A stretch of 45,259 nt of DNA. Origin: Candidatus Omnitrophica bacterium UBA6233. GTDB lineage: Bacteria; Omnitrophota; Gorgyraeia; Gygaellales; Profunditerraquicolaceae. Position numbers and translations under genes: made by a program. The stretch lies in assembly GCA_002440965.1 (NCBI GenBank), contig DJWJ01000009.1, forward strand, positions 1 through 45,259. Reading direction: 5' to 3'. The notes below the pieces were generated by a model that made no database searches, was not told where the DNA came from, and was given only the letters and a program-made list of their open reading frames with translations. Every line of letters starts with the position of its first letter. Within the stretch, counting starts at the first letter, position 1. This document shows, piece by piece, positions 32,351-40,052 of the stretch.

Positions 32351-33870
32351 TTTGCTCTATTCATTCGCAACTGGAACGCTAGCATCAACATACTATTGGT
32401 AAGCCAATATAAAACCAGACCCGAGGGCATCCGGTAAAAAATAATCCCGAAGATAATCGGCATAATTATAAGCATCATCTTTTGTTGTTCAGCCGAAGCT
32501 CCGCTAGCTGATGCCGAGGTGAGCTTTTGTTGAAAAAACATCCCCAACGCCATTATTATAGGCAAAATATTAAATTCGTTACCCAACATTGGCAAAGATA
32601 CTGGCAAAGCAAATAATCGATCTGGCTCGGATAAATCTTTGATCCAAAGAAATTTTGCGCCTTTTAAGACTACAGAGCGCATAAGGGAATTATAAAGGGC
32701 AAAAAATATGGGCATTTGCAGTAACAATGGCAAACATCCTCCAAAAGGATTAACTTTGTGCAAACGATAAAGCTCCATAATTTCCTTGTTCATCTTCTGG
32801 GGATTATCTTTATACAGTTTTCTTAATTCTTCTACTTTTGGCTGGATAGCTTGCATCTCTTTCATTGAACGCATTTGTTTAACCGAAAGAGGATACAATA
32901 TAAAGTAAACTAATATGCTTAAAACCACTATAGCCCAACCCCAATTGTGAAATAAACTATACAAGAATTCCAAAGCCTGCAAGAGTAATTGTGAAATGAA
33001 GTCAAATGTGCCATAGTATATTATCCCGGCCCAATCAGAATTAATACTGTTAAGCAATTTTAAATCTTGAGGTCCAATATAAATATTAAATAAATGTCCA
33101 ATCTGACTTTTAGATGGTATAATTATATTATCACTATAGAAGCCAATTTTTGATTCGGAATTGTCCAATCTATCAACAAACGAGCTATAATCCTTCTTAG
33201 CTGGTTCAGCAATTAAACAAAAATATTGGTCTCTTAAACCGAGAGTCTTTGTCTTATCTCCGCGATATTTTTTGGCGACAGATAAATGTAAAGATTTTTC
33301 CGAATTAACCACATATATATCTTGATAGCGCGATTGCGCGTTGTTCCCTGAGAAATTCAAAACTCCAAGGATCAAAGAAGGCTTGATTGATAAAGCAGAG
33401 GAAGACAGGTTTTCAATCGTTACCTGTAACTCTATTAAATAACTAGATTTGGAGAAAATAAAACTTTTTGTAACTCTCTTGAGATTATCTTGCGCAACAA
33501 AAACAATTTTCTCAGGTCCACTGCTGGCCTGAACATAGCTGAGATTGATATCATCAGAAAAAAGGCCCCATTTCAGAGGAAAAACATGGTCTTGAAAACC
33601 CTTAAAAACAACTTTATTAATCGCGGCATGGGTTTCATCAAAATATAAATCCATATTATTTCGATCTATCTTAATCAGAGAGAATTTGGATTCTGCGGGA
33701 AGAGCAGGTTGGTCTGATATTTCTTTGCTGGACTGAACAGCTTCTTTTTGCAGCTCCTTATTTGTTGTAACTATCCTGTTATCAATTGGTTGCATCTTAG
33801 AAGTAAATGCGGACCAGCTTATTAAAACCAATAAAGATAAACCGATTGCTAATAGTAAACGTTTTTCCAT
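32347..33870 (-). CDS. yidC: membrane protein insertase YidC
   Basis: 507 aa of the Gram-negative form: an N-terminal membrane anchor (MEKRLLLAIGLSLLVLISW), a large periplasmic beta domain (about residues 60-290), then the conserved insertase core (LYSLFHNWGWAIVVLSI, FGGCLPLLLQMPIFFALYNSL). It inserts proteins into the inner membrane with or without Sec. It follows yidD by 3 nt. The periplasmic domain points to a double-membrane cell. Confidence 0.96.
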   Translation of the reverse strand: MEKRLLLAIGLSLLVLISWSAFTSKMQPIDNRIVTTNKELQKEAVQSSKEISDQPALPAESKFSLIKIDRNNMDLYFDETHAAINKVVFKGFQDHVFPLKWGLFSDDINLSYVQASSGPEKIVFVAQDNLKRVTKSFIFSKSSYLIELQVTIENLSSSALSIKPSLILGVLNFSGNNAQSRYQDIYVVNSEKSLHLSVAKKYRGDKTKTLGLRDQYFCLIAEPAKKDYSSFVDRLDNSESKIGFYSDNIIIPSKSQIGHLFNIYIGPQDLKLLNSINSDWAGIIYYGTFDFISQLLLQALEFLYSLFHNWGWAIVVLSILVYFILYPLSVKQMRSMKEMQAIQPKVEELRKLYKDNPQKMNKEIMELYRLHKVNPFGGCLPLLLQMPIFFALYNSLMRSVVLKGAKFLWIKDLSEPDRLFALPVSLPMLGNEFNILPIIMALGMFFQQKLTSASASGASAEQQKMMLIIMPIIFGIIFYRMPSGLVLYWLTNSMLMLAFQLRMNRAK

Positions 33871-33873
33871 AAG

Positions 33874-34089
33874 CTACTCCAGTGGATCATACCCGGATTT
33901 TCCGGAAAGGGGGTGACAAGTTAAAATTCTTTTAAGCCCTTTAATAGATCCTTTAAAAAATCCATATTTAATAATTGCCTGACTGGTGTATTCCGAGCAT
34001 GTGGGATTAAACCGGCAAGAGGCAGGCAAAAAACCTCTTATACAGGACTGATAGATCTTTATCAGATTAAGCGAAACCCGGCTTAACAT
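33874..34089 (-). CDS. yidD: membrane protein insertion efficiency factor YidD
   Basis: 71 aa with the family pattern LNLIKIYQSCIRGFLPASCRFNPTCSEYTSQAI (its CRFNPTCSEY core is diagnostic) and HPLSGKSGYDP. It is a small inner-face membrane-associated protein that helps YidC. The ATG overlaps the rpmH stop by 1 nt, so rnpA is absent from its usual position between the two. Confidence 0.95.
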   Translation of the reverse strand: MLSRVSLNLIKIYQSCIRGFLPASCRFNPTCSEYTSQAIIKYGFFKGSIKGLKRILTCHPLSGKSGYDPLE

Positions 34090-34226
34090 TAAATCGTGAG
34101 CCTTTTTCGGCCTTTTTGCCTGCGCCGCGCTATTAATTTGCGGCCGTTTTTTGTAGCCATCTTACTACGGAACCCATGGCGCTTTTTGCCAACAATATTT
34201 GTTGGTGTTTTTAGATTTTTCTTCAT
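34089..34226 (-). CDS. rpmH: 50S ribosomal protein L34
   Basis: 45 aa, very basic: MKKNLKTPTNIVGKKR, HGFRSKMATKNGRK and a final KGRKRLTI. It is too short to be listed by ordinary length filters but fits L34 fully. AGGAG (34234-34238) is 7 nt before the ATG and directly follows a leader hairpin. First gene of the leftward series from the origin. Confidence 0.96.
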   Translation of the reverse strand: MKKNLKTPTNIVGKKRHGFRSKMATKNGRKLIARRRQKGRKRLTI

Positions 34227-34237
34227 CTTTAAGCTCC

Positions 34238-34296
34238 TTAAACAAGCGTTTCCACTGACGCATAATGCTTGTTTAACTCCGCGCTCTGCGCGGAGT
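34238..34296 (-). promoter_or_regulatory. two adjacent leader hairpins of rpmH
   Basis: One perfect 9-bp GC-rich hairpin (34276-34284 with 34288-34296) and a 10-bp stem (34238-34247 with 34267-34276) with an inner GCGT/ACGC pair. The second stem ends at the Shine-Dalgarno of rpmH, so it could influence translation or mRNA processing. Confidence 0.6.
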
Positions 34297-34321
34297 AATT
34301 GTTAATTAAGAATGGTTTTTA

Positions 34322-34349
34322 ATTATAGCATAAAAGGGTTTGTCGTCAA
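34322..34349 (-). promoter_or_regulatory. strong promoter of rpmH-yidD-yidC
   Basis: TTGACG (34344-34349), 16-nt spacer and a consensus TATAAT (34322-34327) on the minus strand; predicted start near 34315 and a leader of about 90 nt. Confidence 0.75.
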
Positions 34350-34743
34350 CCAGTAATTTGGGTTAAAGAATATGGCTATTGACAACTTACCCTTATTTAT
34401 CCACAATTCCGTCGATAAGCCATTTTTACAGAAGCGACCTTGCTGGCTTTTTTGGCTGGACATATTTGCTAAAGTTTATTTTTCAAGTCGGATACCAGGC
34501 TTTCAAGGTTATTTTAATTGACGGGCTTATAAATTATTGTATAATGGTTGAACGTTATCTATTTTACTTGCAAGGTTTTTAGCTTCTGTTATAATTGGTA
34601 AATTGGAAGCTGTTGCGGACGATAGCTGCTTTCTCTGCAAAAAGAATTTAACGAAAAATACGGGCTCAAAGACTATGACAAAACAACTTGTATGTTTTCC
34701 ACAGATTTATCCAAGTTGTGTATAAACTGTTAACAAAGTTAAT
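34350..34743. other. candidate oriC, dnaA-upstream part
   Basis: Non-coding, AT-rich, at the point where gene orientation switches from minus to plus. DnaA boxes: TTATCCACA (34397-34405, perfect), TTTTCCACA (34695-34703, one change), TTATACACA on the minus strand (34717-34725, consensus) and a weaker TTATCCAAG (34707-34715). The last three are within 45 nt of dnaA and could also serve autorepression. Confidence 0.7.
34518..34595 (+). promoter_or_regulatory. tandem promoters of dnaA
   Basis: Promoter one: TTGACG (34518-34523), 16-nt spacer, TATAAT (34540-34545). Promoter two: TTGCAA (34568-34573), 16-nt spacer, TATAAT (34590-34595). Both give leaders of 140-190 nt that include the DnaA box cluster. 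Confidence 0.65.
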
Positions 34744-36084
34744 ATGGCCGATTTAAACCAACCCTGGAACCTGGCGCAAGAGAAAATAAAAGAGCGCCTT
34801 GGTTCAACTATATTTGAAACTTGGATTTTACCCCTTAAGGCGGTATCTTATGATCAAACCCGCCTTACTTTAGAGGCGCCGGATTCTTTTTTCAGAGACT
34901 GGGTAATGAAGAATTACTCTGGCCTTATTGAAGAAGTTTTCCCATCGCTGGGCTTAGGGAGAATCCGGGTAGAAATCGGAGTCGCTAGCCCGGCTAATGA
35001 AAACTCCTTCCTTGAAGAGCCTATTAAGAAACAAATAAACCCTACAAGTGACAATCAATACAGTTTAAATTTAAATAACCGCTATACATTTGAAAATTTT
35101 ATCATCGGTCCATCCAATAGGCACGCCCACGCCTATTCGCTGGCGGTAGCTGACTCTCTAGCCAAAACCTATAACCCGTTATTTATTTACGGAGGAGTAG
35201 GGCTAGGGAAAACCCATCTGATCCAGGCGATCTGTCATCAAGCCAAAAATAAATTTGGCTCAAGTATTAAAATCGCTTACTTACCATCGGAACAGTTCAC
35301 CAATGAGCTCATCAACGCAATACAACATCATTCAACCGGATCCTTTAGACAAAAATACCGGAATACCGACGTATTGGTAATTGATGATGTCCATTTTTTT
35401 GGCGGCAAAGATTCCACGCAAGAAGAATTTTTTAATACTTTCAACGCCCTATATGATGCGCATAAGCAAATAATTCTATCCTCAGACCGGCCGCCAAAGG
35501 AAATCGCGGACTTGCAAGACAGACTAGTTTCACGTTTTGGATGGGGGCTTACAACTGATATCCAGCCGCCGGATTTAGAAACCCGGGTTGCTATATTAAA
35601 GAAAAAAATCGAAAGGGAGCCAGTATCTGTTCCCGATGAAGTTATCTTCTTTATCGCGCAATTGATTAAAACCAACATCAGGGAATTAGAAGGCGCTTTA
35701 GTAAGAACCATGGCCTATTCCTTAATGGAAGAAAGGCCTATAACCCTAGATTTAACCAAGGAGGTTTTAAAGGACCTCCTCAGAGAACCTAAAAAGTTAA
35801 TTACCGTGGATTTTATCCAGCGCTGTGTCGCTGAAAATTTCGGAATTACCTTGAGTGAACTAAAAACCAAAAAGAGGAATAAGAATATTGTTTTACCGAG
35901 ACAGGTTGCTATGTACTTAAGCCGGGAGTTAACTGATTTATCCCTGCCGGAAATAGGTCAATTTTTCGGAGGTAAAGACCATACCACGGTTTTGCACTCT
36001 TACAACAAGATAAAAGATGGGTTAAAAGAAAATCCCTTATTACAAGAAAAAATTGAAGGGATTGTCCAAGTCATCAAACACTGA
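34744..36084 (+). CDS. dnaA: chromosomal replication initiator DnaA
   Basis: 446 aa. Domain I (about 1-85), a short linker, the AAA+ domain with Walker A GGVGLGKTH (150-158), DDVHFFGGKDSTQEEFF, and the domain IV DNA-binding signature LPEIGQFFGGKDHTTVLHSYNKI. It opens oriC and loads the helicase, here probably with DciA. No strong ribosome site precedes the ATG. First rightward gene. Confidence 0.98.
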   Translation: MADLNQPWNLAQEKIKERLGSTIFETWILPLKAVSYDQTRLTLEAPDSFFRDWVMKNYSGLIEEVFPSLGLGRIRVEIGVASPANENSFLEEPIKKQINPTSDNQYSLNLNNRYTFENFIIGPSNRHAHAYSLAVADSLAKTYNPLFIYGGVGLGKTHLIQAICHQAKNKFGSSIKIAYLPSEQFTNELINAIQHHSTGSFRQKYRNTDVLVIDDVHFFGGKDSTQEEFFNTFNALYDAHKQIILSSDRPPKEIADLQDRLVSRFGWGLTTDIQPPDLETRVAILKKKIEREPVSVPDEVIFFIAQLIKTNIRELEGALVRTMAYSLMEERPITLDLTKEVLKDLLREPKKLITVDFIQRCVAENFGITLSELKTKKRNKNIVLPRQVAMYLSRELTDLSLPEIGQFFGGKDHTTVLHSYNKIKDGLKENPLLQEKIEGIVQVIKH

Positions 36085-36224
36085 ATTAAGAGGTTATCCA
36101 GTATTAAGTTTTATTGTAAGTAGCTAAATTTATTTAAGTTACATGTTTATTAACAAAAATACAGGTACCTTATTACTATTACTTTTTTAAATATCTATTA
36201 AATAATAAATAGTAAGGAGCAAAA
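36085..36224. other. dnaA-dnaN spacer with DnaA-trio-like repeat and AT-rich DNA
   Basis: TTATTACTATTACTT at 36170-36184 shares TACTATTACTT with the DnaA-trio I recall from Bacillus subtilis incC. It is preceded by a short GC-containing GGTACC and followed by about 30 nt of nearly pure A/T (36185-36215). A DnaA-box-like TTATCCAGT is at 36093. The arrangement suggests the unwinding site. An AAGGAG ribosome site for dnaN closes the spacer. Confidence 0.5.
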
Positions 36225-37316
36225 ATGAAATTTAAAGTGGCTAAAGATGTTTTGTTAAGCGGTATTCAAACGGTACAAAATGTTATTACAACCAAAGCCA
36301 CACTACCCATCTTATCTAATATTTTAATTGAAACACAGCAGGGGAGTTTAAGGCTTACAGCTACTGATTTGGATATAGGAATAAGCTGTGTAATACCTGT
36401 GGATATTCAGGAACAAGGAGCAATTACTATTCCAGCTAAGAGATTTAGTGATATTATTAAGGAATTGCCCATTGATGGGGTTAGTGTTACGACTAAAAAA
36501 AACAACCAGGTAAATATTGAAACAGAGTTGTGTCAGTTTAAGATTATGGGGTTGGCTCGGGAAGAATTTCCTAAATTACCGGAGTTTAAGGATAAAGAGG
36601 TTATAAAGCTGGAGCAGGCCCTGCTAAAACAGATGTTGAGTTTAACTTCTTTTGCGGTGTCCATCGATGAGTCGCGTTATATTTTAAACGGCATTCTTTT
36701 TAAGATCAATAAAAACAATCTTACTTTGGTGGCTACTGATGGTAAGAGGTTGGCTATAATCGAAAAAAAGTTAAACTATGTTTCAGAGAGGGATGTTAAT
36801 ATCATTGTTCCAATTAAGACTATACATGAGTTAAACCGTAACCTGAAAGAGGATGGTGAGCTGTCTTTGATTTTAGGAAGCAATCAGGTATTGTTTGATT
36901 TGGGAAATATTATTGTTATTTCCCGGCTTATCGAAGGAGAGTTTCCGGATTATAAGCAGGTTATCCCTTCTGTTTCTGAAAATAAGGTTCGGGTTGAAAG
37001 GGAACAGTTTTTGTTAGCGGTAAAAAGAGCGGCGTTATTATCCACACCGGATTATCAGGCGGTAAAGTTGGAAATTTTTAAAAACAAATTAGTTGTTTCT
37101 AAATCTACTCCGGATGTTGGCGAATCACGGGAGGAATTGGATGTTGTGTATTCCGGGAAAGAGTTAGCCATAGGTTTTAACCCGTCTTATTTAATTGATG
37201 TTTTGAAAAATCTGAATGAAGAAAACGTTGATTTGGAATTGACCGATACTGAAAAACCCGGGGTTATCCGAATTAATGGTTATGTTTATATTGTTTTGCC
37301 TATGCGCCTGAGTTAA
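36225..37316 (+). CDS. dnaN: DNA polymerase III beta sliding clamp
   Basis: 363 aa with three repeated clamp domains; conserved KATLPILSNILIE near the start, YILNGILF in the middle and the MRLS-type end (VLPMRLS). It encircles DNA and tethers the replicase. A good Shine-Dalgarno precedes it. The stop is directly followed by the ATG of the DciA gene. Confidence 0.97.
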   Translation: MKFKVAKDVLLSGIQTVQNVITTKATLPILSNILIETQQGSLRLTATDLDIGISCVIPVDIQEQGAITIPAKRFSDIIKELPIDGVSVTTKKNNQVNIETELCQFKIMGLAREEFPKLPEFKDKEVIKLEQALLKQMLSLTSFAVSIDESRYILNGILFKINKNNLTLVATDGKRLAIIEKKLNYVSERDVNIIVPIKTIHELNRNLKEDGELSLILGSNQVLFDLGNIIVISRLIEGEFPDYKQVIPSVSENKVRVEREQFLLAVKRAALLSTPDYQAVKLEIFKNKLVVSKSTPDVGESREELDVVYSGKELAIGFNPSYLIDVLKNLNEENVDLELTDTEKPGVIRINGYVYIVLPMRLS

Positions 37317-37604
37317 ATGGAGAAGATTAAAGATACAATTGAATCCGTAATCAAAGATTTAATGGTTAAAAAAAGCGGCGCAGATGACGAGGGTCCGGAA
37401 GTTTGGCTAAGAAAGGTCTTGACAAAAAAGGAGTTGGGGCATATAAAGTTTCAATATTTCCGTAAAGGAATTTTGGGGTTAATCACGGATTCCTCGGTTT
37501 GGTTATATAGTTTTAACTTAAAAAAAGAGATTTTGTTGGAGAGGTTTAGGAAGTGTTCGGCAGAGGTAAAGGAAATCCGATTTAGTATTGGAGATTTAAC
37601 GTGA
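37317..37604 (+). CDS. dciA: DUF721/DciA-family helicase-operator protein
   Basis: 95 aa. The end half (VWLYSFNLKKEILLERFRKCSAEVKEIRFSIG, key block) matches the DUF721 pattern of a strand-helix that ends in I.FR.G. DciA is the ancestral loader/operator of the DnaB helicase in bacteria without DnaC or DnaI. It occupies the dnaN-gyrB interval, where actinobacteria and others have recF-dciA; recF is missing. The final TGA overlaps the GTG start of gyrB. Confidence 0.75.
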   Translation: MEKIKDTIESVIKDLMVKKSGADDEGPEVWLRKVLTKKELGHIKFQYFRKGILGLITDSSVWLYSFNLKKEILLERFRKCSAEVKEIRFSIGDLT

Positions 37605-40051
37605 GTAAGGCAAAATCAAGTAAAGAAGAAATAAAAGATAGTATTAGGTCCGCAGATAAGCCCAAGGCGTATGACGCTACGAGTATCCAGGTGCTTGAGG
37701 GCATCGAGGCGGTAAGAAGAAGGCCGGCAATGTATATCGGCGATACTTCTAGCCGCGGTTTGCACCATTTGGTTTATGAGGTTGTTGACAATAGTGTTGA
37801 TGAAGCTTTGGGTGGCTTTTGCGACACGATAGGGGTAGAGGTTCATAACGATAATAGCGTCACGGTTATTGATAACGGCCGCGGCATCCCGGTGGATATG
37901 CATAAGACCGAGCATAAACCCGCTGTTGAAGTTGCTCTTACAACTTTACATGCCGGTGGTAAGTTCGACCATCGTTCTTATAAGGTTTCCGGCGGTTTGC
38001 ACGGCGTAGGCGTTAGTTGTGTCAATGCGTTATCTGATTGGCTGGAAGTGGAAGTAAAAAGGGACGGCAAGATTTATCATCAGCGCTATGAGCGCGGCAA
38101 AACCGTTTCCAAATTAACGGTTATCGGTAAAAGCACAAATACCGGAACCAAAATTACTTTTAAGCCAGACAAGACCATATTCATCAAAACCGAATATTCC
38201 TATGATATCTTATCGCAGCGTTTAAGAGAGCTGGCATTTTTAAATAAAGGTTTAAAGATAAAATTAGAAGACGCGCGCGCGGAAAAGGAAGCGGTATTTG
38301 AATTTGCCGGAGGGATCGTTTCTTTTGTCGAGTATTTAAATAAGAATAAAAATCCACTACATAACAAGGTGGTTTATTTTGAAAAATTGCAGGATGATAT
38401 CAATGTTGAGGTGGCCCTGCAGTATAATGACGGCTACGCCGAAACAATTTTTTCTTTCGCCAATAACATCAATACCGTTGAAGGCGGAACGCATTTATCG
38501 GGATTTAAGTCGGCGTTAACCCGGGCGATTAATCAATACGCCAAGGCGAAGAATTTAATCAAGAATGATATAGCGATTACCGGTGAAGACGCGCGCGAAG
38601 GATTGACCGCAGTAATCAGCGTAAAAGTTCCCAATCCGCAATTTGAAGGCCAGACTAAAACCAAGTTGGGTAATTCTGAGGTAGAAGGCTTGGTTGCGTC
38701 GGCAAGCCTTGACGCGTTAGCAAGTTATTTTGAAGAAAATCCTTCTGTCGCGAACAAAATTATTGATAAAGTAATTGTAGCTTCCCGGGCGCGCGAAGCA
38801 GCGCGTAAGGCCCGCGAATTAACCCGGAGAAAAGGCGCGTTAGAAGGCGCAGGGTTACCCGGAAAATTATCAGATTGTTCGGAAAGAGATGCTGCGCTCT
38901 GTGAATTGTATATCGTAGAAGGAGATTCTGCAGGCGGTTCAGCCAAACAGGGCCGGGACAGGAGATTTCAAGCAATACTTCCAATAAAAGGAAAAATTTT
39001 AAATGTAGAAAAGTCGCGCCTGGATAAAATTTTATCTAATGAAGAAATCCGTACTATCATTACCGCACTAGGTACCGGTATCGGTGAGGAGTTTGATCTA
39101 GCCAAGTTAAGATACCACAAGTTAATGCTTATGGCTGATGCGGATATTGACGGTTCGCATATCCGGACTTTGCTTTTAACATTGCTTTATCGTCAGATGC
39201 CCAAATTGGTTGAAGAGGGTCATGTCTATATTACGCAACCTCCTCTTTATAAAATTAAAAGAGGCCAGCGCGAAGAATATATTCAGACCGAACAGCAAAT
39301 GGATGAATTGCTTTTAGACTTAGGCCGTGAGGGCCATAAATTGCTGAGATTAAAGGATAAGCAAGATTTTACTGATAACCAGTTTAAAGAGCTATTGAAA
39401 CTGTTAGTTGAGCTGGATAAGCTGGGTAGGTATTTGGATAAAAAGGGAGTGGATTTTGCAGAATACCTCAGTTTTAGACATCCAAAGACCAAAAAAATGC
39501 CAGTTTATAGGGTAAAAGTAGAGGGGAAAGACAATTTTCTCTACTCCGATAAGGAACTCGCCGCTCTTACTGGGAAAGAAGGTAAAGAGCTGGAGCAGGA
39601 TGTGCTGCAACTTTTTGAGTCCCAGGAAATCGAGGAAGTAGTGACTAAGATTGAAAAGCTTGGGATTGAGATTGAAACCTATTTTAGCAGCATGGTTGTT
39701 CCTAAAAGCGGCGTACTTAAAGAATCAGACAAAAAAATAAAAGCAGTTTACCGGATTACCAATGATGGTGATACCAAAGAGGTTTTTGGCTTAAAAGAAC
39801 TGCTGGCCTATATTAAAGAAGTGGCGACTAAAGGAATGCATATACAAAGGTACAAGGGTTTAGGCGAAATGAATCCGCAACAACTTTGGGATACTACCAT
39901 GGATCCGGAAAAAAGGACGATTTTACAGGTAAAGTTAGAGGATGCGGTTGAGGCGGATAAAATGTTTACGGTTTTAATGGGTGACCAGGTTGAGCCGCGC
40001 CGGCAGTTTATAGAAGATTACGCGCATCAAGTAAAGAACTTGGATATTTAA
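37601..40051 (+). CDS. gyrB: DNA gyrase subunit B
   Basis: 816 aa from a GTG start overlapping dciA by 4 nt (GTGA). GHKL ATPase domain with MYIGDTSSRGLHHL and VDNSVDEALGG; TOPRIM with EGDSAGGSAKQGRDR and DADIDGSHIRTLLLTL; C-terminal QRYKGLGEMNPQQLW. About 170 residues inserted between the TOPRIM part and that end correspond to the E. coli-type insertion, which explains the length. It supplies ATP-driven supercoiling with GyrA. Confidence 0.97.
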   Translation: MSKAKSSKEEIKDSIRSADKPKAYDATSIQVLEGIEAVRRRPAMYIGDTSSRGLHHLVYEVVDNSVDEALGGFCDTIGVEVHNDNSVTVIDNGRGIPVDMHKTEHKPAVEVALTTLHAGGKFDHRSYKVSGGLHGVGVSCVNALSDWLEVEVKRDGKIYHQRYERGKTVSKLTVIGKSTNTGTKITFKPDKTIFIKTEYSYDILSQRLRELAFLNKGLKIKLEDARAEKEAVFEFAGGIVSFVEYLNKNKNPLHNKVVYFEKLQDDINVEVALQYNDGYAETIFSFANNINTVEGGTHLSGFKSALTRAINQYAKAKNLIKNDIAITGEDAREGLTAVISVKVPNPQFEGQTKTKLGNSEVEGLVASASLDALASYFEENPSVANKIIDKVIVASRAREAARKARELTRRKGALEGAGLPGKLSDCSERDAALCELYIVEGDSAGGSAKQGRDRRFQAILPIKGKILNVEKSRLDKILSNEEIRTIITALGTGIGEEFDLAKLRYHKLMLMADADIDGSHIRTLLLTLLYRQMPKLVEEGHVYITQPPLYKIKRGQREEYIQTEQQMDELLLDLGREGHKLLRLKDKQDFTDNQFKELLKLLVELDKLGRYLDKKGVDFAEYLSFRHPKTKKMPVYRVKVEGKDNFLYSDKELAALTGKEGKELEQDVLQLFESQEIEEVVTKIEKLGIEIETYFSSMVVPKSGVLKESDKKIKAVYRITNDGDTKEVFGLKELLAYIKEVATKGMHIQRYKGLGEMNPQQLWDTTMDPEKRTILQVKLEDAVEADKMFTVLMGDQVEPRRQFIEDYAHQVKNLDI

Positions 40052-40052
40052 T

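Noticed and set aside
34089..34226. A hidden rnpA in another frame between rpmH and yidD
   Set aside because: The two genes overlap by 1 nt and the other frames are short without RNase P motifs.
34096..34305. 69-codon plus-strand frame across rpmH
   Set aside because: Antisense to the L34 gene and its leader.
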